From the NCBI RefSeq assembly GCF_900112305.1, contig NZ_FOKT01000004.1:149199-213198 (forward strand): DNA of 64,000 bases. Reading direction: 5' to 3'. Shown piece after piece: positions 46,802 through 57,700 of the stretch (within the stretch, counting starts at the first letter, position 1; each line of letters begins with the position of its first letter). The notes under the pieces are model-generated. The model did no database searches and was not told where the DNA came from. It worked only from the letters and a program-made list of their open reading frames with translations. This stretch comes from Microbulbifer thermotolerans (GTDB lineage: Bacteria > Pseudomonadota > Gammaproteobacteria > Pseudomonadales > Cellvibrionaceae). The position numbers and the translations under genes were made by a program.

Positions 46802-47074
46802 ATGCGAATAGATCTTGATCAGAGGGTGAGCTTTCCCCGTGAAAGCGGCTTGTCAGTTTGGGGTGGGTCAGACTTTGTGGGTGACATCCGATATGAAAAG
46901 TCTGCTGATGGTCCATCTCATCGGCGAGCTGTTTCGCTCTGAGGCGAAGTGCATATTGCGCCATGGGTGTGGGTGAACCATAAGCTTTTGCCGCGTAAAT
47001 TGGGCTCAGATACCCCGGTGTTCGGGGCGGCACTGGGAGGTGCCAAAATAAATCTTCCACGGAGGCGGATTTGA
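46802..47074 (+). other. doubtful short reading frame, interrupted once, before the kinase
   Basis: From ATG at 46802 a 46-codon frame ends in TGA at 46940-46942. The same frame then stays open for 43 more codons and ends in TGA at 47072-47074, overlapping the kinase TTG start (TTGA). The second half reads protein-like (GEVHIAPWVWVNHK). No ribosome site precedes the ATG and codon use is mixed. It may be a decayed small gene once coupled to the kinase, or chance. Confidence 0.2.
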
Positions 47075-49674
47075 ACGACAAGACACGCATCGTCAGGAAA
47101 GGCAGCCACTCGGAAATCAAACCGACCGAGGGGCCGCTGGATGATGGCGATACAACGGTTTTTGTTGCCAACGACAATACCGGCGCGAATGACCATCCGC
47201 CGGTGGGTGGCAATCCCGGCCTCATTCCCACCGCCGCTGCCGGTTTCACAGCCGATGCTACAGTATTCCAAGGCGGAACGGCTGCACCGGAGGAGGGCGA
47301 TGCCACGCGTATCCTCGCTTCCCCCCCGCCGCGTGAGGCTGTATTTTTCGAGTCCCCCTCTTCCGGCGCCGTCACCAAAACGGTGATTAAAGGTCGCTTC
47401 GAGCTCGATAAACTGCTTGGCGCGGGCGGCATGGGAGCGGTATACAAAGCGCTTGACCGCCGCAAACTGGAGGCCAATGACAGCGAGCCATACGTGGCGA
47501 TCAAGCTGTTGAATGACGATTTCCGTCAGCACCCGGATGCCTTTATCTCCCTGCAGCGTGAGGCGCGCAAATCCCAGACCCTGGCACACCCGAATATCGT
47601 AACAGTCTACGATTTTGACCGGGACGGCGACCGCGTCTTCATGACGATGGAATTTCTCGAAGGGGCGCCGCTCGACAAACTGCTGCGGGAACACGCGGAT
47701 GTCGGACTGGAGTATGAGAAGGCCTGCTCTGTACTGTATGACATTTCCCAGGCGCTCATTTATGCGCATTCCCACGGTATTGTGCACTCGGACTTCAAGC
47801 CGGGAAATATCTTTGTAACCAATAAAAAGGGTGCCAAAGTTTTTGACTTCGGCATTGCTCGCGCTGTTACTGAAGGCAGTATGGCGAGCAATGTCGGTGA
47901 GCGTACCTTATTCGACGCCGGCACCCTGGGGGCTTTGACGCCTGCCTATGCCAGTCTGGAAATGCTAAAAGGCGCCGAGCCGGCGCCCAGCGATGATGTC
48001 TATGCCCTCGGCTGCGTTGCTTATGAGTTATTTGCCGGCCGTCATCCCTTCGGAAAACTACCTGCGGATAAAGCTTGGGAAAAGAAATTAAAACCCAAGC
48101 GTATTAAGAGCTTGAGCCGCAAACAGTGGCGTGCTCTCGAATCCGCTTTGGAATTAAAGCGGGAAGAGCGAACCCCCACCGTTGAAAAATTCGTTCACGG
48201 TTTTTTTGTCAACAACACCTGGAAATGGCTTTTGGGCGCCGCTTTTGCCAGTCTGCTTGTTGGGGGCGCTGTCGGCTATAACCATTTGGAGCGGGAGAAT
48301 GCGGCAGAGCAGCAGCGGGTCAAGATCGAGCTGGAGAAAAAGCTGGAGCAGGAACTGTTGCAGCGCCGTATCGCCGATAAGCGCGAAGCGATCGATCGTC
48401 TTATCAGCTTGAGCATTCTAACCCCCGACTGGGAGGATGACCTGCGAGTTGAACTGCAGGAATACGCGGAGCTCAATCCGTCGGATGAGGAGTACCTGGA
48501 TTCATCTCGAGAGCGGGTTTACGAGATCTTTGTGGCGGCTGCCACAGGCCAGCTAAACCTCGGTAACCTGGACCAGGCTGATGCCATGCTGTCCAGCGCC
48601 GCGAGCTGGTACGAAGAGTCCACCGAGGCTGCGGAAATTCGGTCACGGCTGGATCGGGAGCGAGAAGAGCTGCGTGCTCGCCTCGAGGCTGAACGCTTGG
48701 CAGCCGAGCGCGAGGCAGAGCGTTTGCGCCAAGAGGAATTGCGCCGCCAGCGCCTTGCCGTTGCACGGGAGAAACAGCAAAAAATCGATGCTGTACTGGA
48801 TGAGATGGAACTGGCTCTGCGGTGCGGTTTTAACATGCAAGTCTCTGCCGTATCTGCGCAGCTCAACCGGCTCGCCCAGCTGGACGCCGTTAAAGCGCAA
48901 AAAATACGTCCTGTATTGGCGGAGGAATTTAGCAATTGCTTCTCTAGCCTCGCGGTGCGGGATCCGCTGCGTACCGAACCTCTGTTGAATGAGGCCCGGA
49001 TACTGCTTCCCAACCAGTCAAATTTACAGGAGTTCAAGCTCGATTTTTGTGCACACCTGCGCCCCGGAAGTGGCGGACGCGGCAATCGCTACACCTGTGC
49101 GGACCGGCTGGCCGACGGCACGGATGCTCCGCGGATGGTTGTCGTTACGGGTAGTGCTGGCAAGCCCCTGGCCATCGGCAAATATGAAATTAGTAACCGA
49201 GAATTCGGCAAGTATTGCGCGGCTTCCGCGCAATGTGAACCGGATGCGCTGGGAGCCGCGAATCTGCCGGTTAACAACATCAGTATTGCGCAGGCCCAGG
49301 CTTATATTGACTGGCTGAGTGCGCAAACCGGCAATGAATACCGCCTGCCCACGGAGCGAGAATGGTTTGCCGCCGCCAATGCCAACGGCATGGGTGAAGT
49401 CGCTGACCGCAACTGTCACCTGAAATATCGGGGCGTTGAGAAGGGGGCGGAACTGGTTGCGACTCGGGCCGGAAGCCCCAATGGCTTCGGCCTCATCAAC
49501 GCGGTGGGTAATGTGCAGGAGTGGGCCTATACCAGCGAGGGCGAACTGATGGCCGTCGGTGGCAGCCGACGGGACCCGATGAGCCGCTGCCTGGCTACCA
49601 CCAAGCGCCAGCACACCGGTGAGGCCGACGAACTGACCGGATTCCGCATCGTAAGGGACCTAGACAGGCCCTGA
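47071..49674 (+). CDS. PpkA-like membrane Ser/Thr kinase with SUMF1/FGE-like C-terminus
   Basis: The 867-residue protein likely activates the T6SS by phosphorylating FHA-binding targets. Residues 1-105 are flexible and contain three threonine motifs (DGDTTVF, ADATVF, EGDATRI). The kinase domain spans about 108-375: glycine loop LGAGGMGAVYKA, Lys145 in YVAIK, catalytic loop HSDFKPGN (Asp241), DFGIAR at 259-264. The Arg before Asp241 is Ser, so it is a non-RD kinase. A membrane helix (about 384-404) leads to a periplasmic coiled coil (about 410-600), then a formylglycine-enzyme-like domain (about 690-865) with NEYRLPTEREWFAAA and FGLINAVGNVQEW, as in Pseudomonas PpkA relatives. The TTG start has GGAGG five bases upstream. 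No other start suits. Confidence 0.92.
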   Translation: MNDKTRIVRKGSHSEIKPTEGPLDDGDTTVFVANDNTGANDHPPVGGNPGLIPTAAAGFTADATVFQGGTAAPEEGDATRILASPPPREAVFFESPSSGAVTKTVIKGRFELDKLLGAGGMGAVYKALDRRKLEANDSEPYVAIKLLNDDFRQHPDAFISLQREARKSQTLAHPNIVTVYDFDRDGDRVFMTMEFLEGAPLDKLLREHADVGLEYEKACSVLYDISQALIYAHSHGIVHSDFKPGNIFVTNKKGAKVFDFGIARAVTEGSMASNVGERTLFDAGTLGALTPAYASLEMLKGAEPAPSDDVYALGCVAYELFAGRHPFGKLPADKAWEKKLKPKRIKSLSRKQWRALESALELKREERTPTVEKFVHGFFVNNTWKWLLGAAFASLLVGGAVGYNHLERENAAEQQRVKIELEKKLEQELLQRRIADKREAIDRLISLSILTPDWEDDLRVELQEYAELNPSDEEYLDSSRERVYEIFVAAATGQLNLGNLDQADAMLSSAASWYEESTEAAEIRSRLDREREELRARLEAERLAAEREAERLRQEELRRQRLAVAREKQQKIDAVLDEMELALRCGFNMQVSAVSAQLNRLAQLDAVKAQKIRPVLAEEFSNCFSSLAVRDPLRTEPLLNEARILLPNQSNLQEFKLDFCAHLRPGSGGRGNRYTCADRLADGTDAPRMVVVTGSAGKPLAIGKYEISNREFGKYCAASAQCEPDALGAANLPVNNISIAQAQAYIDWLSAQTGNEYRLPTEREWFAAANANGMGEVADRNCHLKYRGVEKGAELVATRAGSPNGFGLINAVGNVQEWAYTSEGELMAVGGSRRDPMSRCLATTKRQHTGEADELTGFRIVRDLDRP

Positions 49675-49759
49675 AAAATCTTTTTGAAACATAAATAACA
49701 CCCTTCTCGCCGCGAGAGGGTTCAGTCTGTACGGGATACAGGGATTGTTAGGGGGTGAT

Positions 49760-51727
49760 ATGCTCGTGCGTTTAAAGAATCAGCTGGCGTTTGCTGGAGT
49801 CAGCTTGTTGTTGCCAGCCTTTGTTTGTGCTCAGGAGGGGGAGTCCGGCTTTCGCAGTCGCGTTCGTGCTGCCTTCGATCAAAATGCCCCCACAATCGCC
49901 GAGCCGGATGTCACCAGGGATTTCCTGCAACGCACGCAGGAGCGGGAAGATCCAAACCTCAATACGGATATCCCGGAAATTGCCCGGCGCAATCACGGGC
50001 CGCGTATCACTGTTAAGAAATTCCGTTTCCACCGCCTGGAAGAGTATCCCGAGTTCGGTATCACTCGCGAAGTAGTGGAACAGCTCGCCGAAGAGCTCCG
50101 GGTCAAATTCATGAAAGAAGACCAGATCCTCGCCGGTGGTTACACCAAGGAGAATCTGGAAGAGCTGGCGCTGTTGCTCGATAGTATGAATGCACAGTAT
50201 GCGCCGGAAGAGCTGGGCGCTGCCCAGTTGCGCAAACTGGTCAGCATCATCGAAAAGCAGAATGCCGAGCGCGGTCTCAGCTATGGAGACCTGGAGGAGA
50301 TCGCTGCTGAGCTCACTCGGTTCTATCGTCGACAGGGGCTTTTCCTGGCCCAGGTACAGATTCCCGCGCAGGAAGTGGAAAACGGTGTAGTTACCCTGAC
50401 GGTACAGGAAGGCCTGTTGGGACAGGTGGCTGCCGAGGGTAACAGGAAGTATTCACTGGAACAGCTCGCGATACCATTCGAGGACCAGCGCGGCAAGCTG
50501 GTGGATCACAAGAGCATCGAAGAGGGGCTCTATCTGCTCAACGACCTGCCCAGTTTAAATGTCACCGGTTATTTCAGCCCCGGAGACAACCCTGGTGAAA
50601 CCAAGCTGAACCTTAAAGTGCGGGACGAAAACCCCTGGCGGGCGGTAACGCGGTTGGACAACCACGGCTCCGCGTTCACTGGCGACCAGCGCTCCTTCAC
50701 CTCCGTCGACTGGCTCAACCCGCTGGGTATCGGCGACGCCCTGACTATTGGATACCTCAAGTCCACTAATGCGGACAACCTGGACTCGGACTTTGGCTCC
50801 GACCTGGCCCAGTTCCGCTACAGTCTGCCGTTGTTCGGCCCGCGCACCCGCCTGCAATTTTCCGCCGACTACAACGAGTTTTCCCTGCAGGATCTGAAAG
50901 ATCCGAACAATGTGGTCAACCTGTTGAACATTGAGGGTGTCAACGAGAGCTATGCGCTGAGTGTCGATCACAAGTTTCGCCGCTCCCGCGACTTCAACCT
51001 CACGGGTTCCTTCAGCCTCACGAACAAAAAATCAGATCTCAACGCCATCATCGAACTCCCGGAGCCAGGTGACCATGTATATGGCGGTGAAGTGGGCTTC
51101 TATGTCGACAGCCTCTCCAACGGCACTGTGCCCATGCTGAATATATTGAATGCAAAAATTCAGTATGGCGAACACCAGAAAGAAGTCGATCCCGAGCGGG
51201 GCAATGACTTCACTAAATTCGCCCTGGAAACCAGCTCGCTGTTCTTTGTACCGCTACCGTTTACCGACACTCAGTCACGGCTGATTCTGAAAAGCCGTTG
51301 GCAGTACAGCGACAGCAGCCTGCCCGCCTTCGAACAATTTTCCCTGGGTGGTGCCAGCGGTGTCCGCGCCTTCGATGTGCGTGATTTTTCCGCCGACCGC
51401 GCAGGCCTGCTGTCCGCCGAGTGGTACTTCGACTTTCCCGACGCACTTAATCCGCGCATTTTCGACTACCGCCTGAATGATATCTTACAGGTGGCACTGA
51501 TCGCCGATGGCGGCTACGGTGTTGTCAACAACTACGAACAAGATATCCATGACGACTGGGCCGGCTTATCTGGGGCCGGACTGTTGTTCAAACTGAGCTG
51601 GGAGGAGTCCTTCGCCAGCCAGATATCCGTGGCCTGGCCCACAATGTCCAAGTCCTCTGTTGAGGGAACGGGAGACGACGCGGACGATCCCGCTATCTAC
51701 GCGGATTTTTCCTTTTTCTTTGATTGA
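49760..51727 (+). CDS. two-partner secretion outer-membrane transporter (FhaC/ShlB family)
   Basis: TpsB proteins are 16-stranded Omp85-family barrels that export a cognate TpsA. The 655-residue protein has a signal peptide (cleaved near AFVCAQ, residue 22), an unusually long charged region (about 25-185), two POTRA domains (about 50-270) with FLAQVQIPAQEVENGVVTL, and a barrel (about 285-655). The conserved L6-loop motif, usually VRGF or VRGY, reads GVRAFDV. It ends in Phe-Phe-Asp, close to an aromatic outer-membrane signature. Start: ATG at 49760 after AGGGGGTG. The exoprotein gene begins 54 bases downstream. Confidence 0.93.
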   Translation: MLVRLKNQLAFAGVSLLLPAFVCAQEGESGFRSRVRAAFDQNAPTIAEPDVTRDFLQRTQEREDPNLNTDIPEIARRNHGPRITVKKFRFHRLEEYPEFGITREVVEQLAEELRVKFMKEDQILAGGYTKENLEELALLLDSMNAQYAPEELGAAQLRKLVSIIEKQNAERGLSYGDLEEIAAELTRFYRRQGLFLAQVQIPAQEVENGVVTLTVQEGLLGQVAAEGNRKYSLEQLAIPFEDQRGKLVDHKSIEEGLYLLNDLPSLNVTGYFSPGDNPGETKLNLKVRDENPWRAVTRLDNHGSAFTGDQRSFTSVDWLNPLGIGDALTIGYLKSTNADNLDSDFGSDLAQFRYSLPLFGPRTRLQFSADYNEFSLQDLKDPNNVVNLLNIEGVNESYALSVDHKFRRSRDFNLTGSFSLTNKKSDLNAIIELPEPGDHVYGGEVGFYVDSLSNGTVPMLNILNAKIQYGEHQKEVDPERGNDFTKFALETSSLFFVPLPFTDTQSRLILKSRWQYSDSSLPAFEQFSLGGASGVRAFDVRDFSADRAGLLSAEWYFDFPDALNPRIFDYRLNDILQVALIADGGYGVVNNYEQDIHDDWAGLSGAGLLFKLSWEESFASQISVAWPTMSKSSVEGTGDDADDPAIYADFSFFFD

Positions 51728-51781
51728 TCACCAATTATCGACTGCTGACTTGTAGCAGGATGCGCTTCACAAGGTGCCGGC

Positions 51782-54700
51782 ATGAAAGCAAAAGAAATAA
51801 CGCTCGAACTGAAAAAACTCACTTCGGCTATCAAGGTGTGTCACCTGGCCTGGGCAGGACTGATTGCCGGTCAGATTGTCAGTCCATCCGCACAGGCCGC
51901 ACCGGAAGGCGGCACAGTGGTCGGTGGCGAAGGCTCCATCAACACCAGTGACCTCACCACCATCATCGACCAGAAAACGGACCTCCTGGCGATAGACTGG
52001 GAATCTTTCAACCTGACCGAAGAGGAAATCGTTAAATTTCTCCAGCCCGGGTCCTCTTCGGTAGTGCTGAACCGCATACTCGACGAAAACCCCAGTGATA
52101 TTCGCGGCAGTATCGAGGCCAACGGCCACGTTATCCTCGCCAACCCCCGCGGCGTACTCTTTACTGAAACCGCCACCGTTAACGTCGGTGCCATCACCGC
52201 CGCCGGATTGGATATTAACCCGCAGGAATTTATGAACGGCAACTTCGCCTTTAAGGGCGAAGACGGCAGTGCCGGTGTGGTGGTCAACCGCGGTCTCATC
52301 AATGCCGCCAGCGCCGTGCTGGTGGGAAAACAAGTGACCAATGCCGCGAGTGGCCTGATCAGCGCTGAAATGGTGAGCCTCGCCGCAGCAGATGAAGCTG
52401 TACTCACCTTCGATGCGGACGGCCTGATCGGGGTAAAAGTCACCAAGGAGGTGATGGAAAACCAGATGGGCCTGGACAGCGCCGTCTTAAATAAAGGCGC
52501 TATTGAAGGCACTACGGTGCTTATGGAAGCCAGCGTTTCCGGCGACCTCTTTACCGCCGCGGTCAACAACGAAGGTACGGTACAAGCGCGCGGAATCGAC
52601 ACCAGTGGCGGCAAGATCCGCCTGTTCGGCTCGGGTTCCGGTGTTGTTAACAGCGGAGCCCTGGATGCATCGGGCACACAGGGCGGCGAAGTTATTATCG
52701 AGGGGGACAGCGCCACGCACAGTGGTCAGATTGCTGTAATCGGAAATGCGGGAGAGGGAGGCTCAGTCCAGGTACTGGGCGACGAGGTTACCGTCAGCGG
52801 CGACATCGATGCCCGCGGTACTGCCAGTGGCGGCGAGGTGCTGATCGGTGGTGACTACCGGGGTGAGAACGACGAAGTTCGCAATGCAACAACCACCGTT
52901 GTCACCGCCGAAGCCGAGATCAATGCCAGCGGAATCGATAACGGCGATGGCGGCAAGGTCATCGTCTGGGCCGACGACACCACTCAGTTTGGCGGCACCA
53001 TCCGCGCCGAGTCTGGCGAACTCGGGGGCGACGGCGGATTTGTCGAAACATCCGGCAAAGTCAATCTGCACCTGGATGGAGACACTATGTTTGTGTCTAC
53101 CCTGAGTCTTGCTGGTGGGGAGACTGGGGAGTGGTTGTTGGATCCGGAGTGGTTAGATATCACTGATGGTGACTGCAGTGCCGAAAACAATTGTATTTCA
53201 GTAAGCGACTTAGGCGATGCTCTTTCCAGTACCAATGTCATCATAACGACCACCGCTGACGGTGCTAGTAGCGATTTTGACCTAGGTCTAGGAGACGATA
53301 ACAACGATTATTCTTATGGTATTTCCGTTTCAGGTGATGTGAGTTGGAGCTCCGGTACTACTCTGGAATTACACTCCCATACGAATGTGCTGATCAGCGC
53401 AAGTGGTCAGATTAGCAATTCGAGTGGCAACCTTGAAATAAAGACTGGTGACGGCTATTTCAAAAACGAGGGTACGGTAGGCGTTTCCAGTTTCACACTG
53501 GATTTGGCGGGAGCGTTTGAAAACAGTGGAATTATTACTGTCAGTGAATTGAATTTGACGTTGGGTATTGCTGGAGATGATACAAACAATACCCTGGGGA
53601 ATTTAACTGTTAGTGGAACTGGTACTATTACCGGTAAAGCTGGAAAAGATCAATTTACGCTGACCTCCGCAGATGAAACGCTGATTTTGGGGGGAGGGCA
53701 AAAGTTCTCCCTAAATAGTATTACATTCGTTGATATTGAAGAAGTGGACACCGGCCTGGGTGAGGACAGTGTTATCAGCGCTGATGGCATTGACTGGCTG
53801 CTGACAGGCGCGGATAACCAGGCCGAAAACAGCGGCATTACCTTCAGCAACGTTGAGTCAATCACTGCGCTTAACGCCGGACTCACAGGAACCACTGCGG
53901 ACGAAACCTTTACGCTCAATGGTGATGGCACCGTCGACAGCTACGGCATGACCTTCACTGGCCTGACGGCTGTGGATGGTAACGGTGGCACTGACGTACT
54001 GGATACCAGTGCTTATGTGGCAGGCGTGACGCTCACCAATAACGATAACGAGTTGAGCGCAGGCGGCACCACTTTCAGTAATATCAGCAGCGCAGTGGCC
54101 ACTAAACTTTCTGGCACTAGTAACGCAGACCATTTCGATATCACCGGCGCCAACAGCCTCGATGTCGCGGGCATCAGCTTCAGCGGCTTGACGGAGGTGG
54201 ACTCCGGCTCGGGTGAGGACAGTGTGACTGGAGCCGATGGCGCGGACTGGGTGCTGACCGGTACAAATAATCAGGCCGAGAGCAGCGGTATCACCTTCAG
54301 CAACATAGAGTCGATCAGCACGCTTAACGTCGAACTCACCGGAACCACTGCGGACGAAATTTTCACACTCAATAGCGATGGCAGTGTCGACAGCTACGGC
54401 ATAACTTTCAGTGGCCTGACTGCGGTCAATGGTGTAGATGGCACAGACGCATTGGATGCCAGTGCTTATGCGGCAGGCGTGGTGCTCACCGATACCGACA
54501 ACGAGCTGGACGCAGGCAGCATCACCTTCAGTAATATCCACAGCGCAGAGGCCAGCTCGCTGACCGCCACCAGTGGCGCAGACCATTTCGATATCACCGG
54601 CGCCAACAGCCTCGATGTCGCGGGCATCAGCTTCAGCGGCTTAGCGGAGGTGGACTCCGGCTTGGGTGAAGACAGTGTGACCGGAGCCGATGGCGCGGAC

Positions 54701-57700
54701 TGGGTACTAACCGGCACGGATAACAAGGCCGAGAGCAGTGGTATCACCTTCAGCAACATAGAGTCGGTCAGCGCAGTTAATGCCGAACTCACCGGAACCA
54801 TTGAGAACGAAACTTTCGTTCTCAATGCCGATAGCAGTATCGACATCTACGGCATGATCTTCAGCGGCTTAACCGCAGTCAACGGCGCAGGTGGCAGCAA
54901 CGTACTGGATGCCAGCGTGATCGCGGCTGGTGGGGAGCTCACGGGAACTGACAACCAACTGATCGCTGCTGGAATTACCTTTAGCAATATCCATAGCGCA
55001 GAGATCACTGCACTGACAGGCAGTAGTGGAAGTGATCACTTTGAGGTAACCGGCGTTAATGCGCTAAAAGCCAATGGCATAGCAGTGAATGGAATCAGTA
55101 CGTTGGATGCCATGGGTGGCACCGATAGTGTTATCGGTGCAGATGGTATCGACTGGCTGCTGACAGGCATAAATAATCGGGCTGAAAACAGTGGTATTAC
55201 CTTCAGCAACGTTGAGTCAATCACTGCGCTTAACGCCGGACTCACAGGAACCACTGCGGATGAAACCTTTACGCTCAATAGCGATGGCACCGTCGACAGC
55301 TACGGTATGACCTTCACAGGTCTGACTGCCGTGGATGGTGTAGGTGGCAGTGACACACTGGATGCCAGTGCTTATGAAGACGGCGTGGCGCTTACCGGTG
55401 AGAAAAAAGAGCTGGTCGCCAACGGAACCACCTTCAGTAATATCCACAGTGCGGTGACGGCAGCACTGGGCGGCAGTAGTGGAGATGATTTCTTTGATAT
55501 CACCGGTGACAACAGCCTCGAAGCTGCGGAAATCAGTTTCAGCGGCGTTACCAAGGTCGCAGCTGGAGAAGGGAACGACAGTCTCAAAGCAATAGAAACC
55601 GTCACTCTGACTGGTGCGCAAAATACGGCAACCACCAGTGGTATTACTTTTACTGAGTTGGATGCAGCGAGTGGAGGAAGCCTCGAAGCCTCTAACCAAG
55701 ATGACACTTTTATTGTCACTGGTGTTGAGGCGCTGACTGCCAACGGTATTGCCTTTAGCGGCATTAGCAGTTTGGATGCCATGGGCGGCACCGATAGTGT
55801 TATCGGTGCAGATGGTATCGACTGGCTACTGACTGGCATAAATAAGCAGGCCGAAAACAGCGGCATTACCTTCAGCAATGTCGAGTTAATCACCGCGCTT
55901 AACGCCGGACTGACGGCTACCAGTGGTGATGAGACTTTCGCTGTCAATGGCAGTGGTCATGTCGCTATCTACGACATGACCTTTACAGGTCTGACAGCTG
56001 TGGACGGTAACGGCGGCACTGACGCACTGGATGCCGGTGCCTATGGAGAGGGGGTAGTCCTTACCGGTGGTGATAAAGAACTGATCGCCAACGGAATCAC
56101 CTTCACCAATATTCACAGCGCAGAGGCGAATGCGCTGGCTGGTAGCAGTGAGGATGACCTTTTTACCATCACAGGTGTTGAGGCGCTGACCGCCAACGGT
56201 ATTGCCTTTAGCGGTATTAGCAGCTTGGATGCCATGGGTGGCACCGATAGTGTTATCGGTGAAGATGGTGTCGACTGGCTACTGACAGGCATAAATAAAC
56301 AGGCCGAAAACAGCGGCATCACCTTCAGCAATGTCGAGTTAATCACCGCGCTTAACGCCGGGCTCACCGGAACCGCTGCGGACGAAACCTTCACACTCAA
56401 TAGCGATGGCAGTGTCGACAGCTACGGCATCACTTTCAGTGGATTGAACACCGTGGATGGCGTAGGTGGTGGTGATACCTTGGATGCCAGCGCGATTGCG
56501 GCAGGTGTAGCGCTCACCGGTACCGACAACCAGTTGAGTGCAGGCGGTATCACCTTCAGCAATATCCACAGCGCTGAGGCCAGCGCGCTGACCGCTACCA
56601 GTGGCGGAGACCAGTTCGATATCACCGGCGCCAACAGCATCGACGTTGCGGGCATCAGCTTCAGCGGCTTGACGGAGGTGGACTCCGGCTCGGGTGAAGA
56701 CAGTGTCACCGGAGCCGTTGGGGCTGACTGGATACTGACAGGTACAAATAACCAGGCCGAGAGCAGCGGCATTACCTTCTCCAACGTAGAGTTAATCAGT
56801 GCAGTTAACGCCGGGCTCAATGCGACCACTGCGAACGAAACTTTCGTTCTCAATGCCGATGGCAGTGTTGACAGCTACGGCATGACTTTCAGTGACTTAA
56901 CTGCAGTTCATGGCGTGGGTGGCATCGACTCGTTGGATGCCAGCGCTTATGTGGCCGGTGGGGAACTCACGGGAAGTGACAATGAACTGGTCGCCGCTGG
57001 AATCATTTTCAGCAATATCCACAGCGCTGTAGCTACTGCGCTGGCTGGTAGCAACGAAGACGACCAGTTCACCATCACTGGCACCAATGCGCTGACTGCC
57101 AATGGAATTGCTTTCAATGACATTACGCATCTGGATGCCATGGGCGGCAGCGATAGTGTTACCGGCGCCAGTGGCATTGACTGGCTGCTGACAGGCGCGG
57201 ACAACCAGGCCGAAAACAGCGGCATTACCTTCACCAATGTCGAATTAATCACCGCGATTAACGCCGGGCTCAGCGGAACCGCTGCGGACGAAACCTTTAC
57301 GCTCAATAGCGATGGCACCGTCGACAGCTACAACATGACCTTTACAGGTTTGGCTGCCGTGGATGGTAACGGTGGCACTGACGCACTGGATGCCAGTGCT
57401 TATGCATCGGGCATAGAGCTCACTGGTACAGACAACCAGCTGAGCGCAAATGGAATTAACTTCAGCAATATCCACAGTGCAGTGGCCACCGCGCTGACTG
57501 CTACCAGCGACGCTGACCACTTTGATATCACCGGAGCCAATAGCCTCGAAGTCGCGGGGATCAGCTTCAGCGGCTTGACGGAGGTGAACTCCGGCTTGGG
57601 TGAAGACAGTGTGAGCGGTGTTGATGGTGTCGATTGGATACTAACCGGCACGGATAACCAGGCCGAGAGCAGCGGCATTAGCTTCACCAACATAGAGTCG

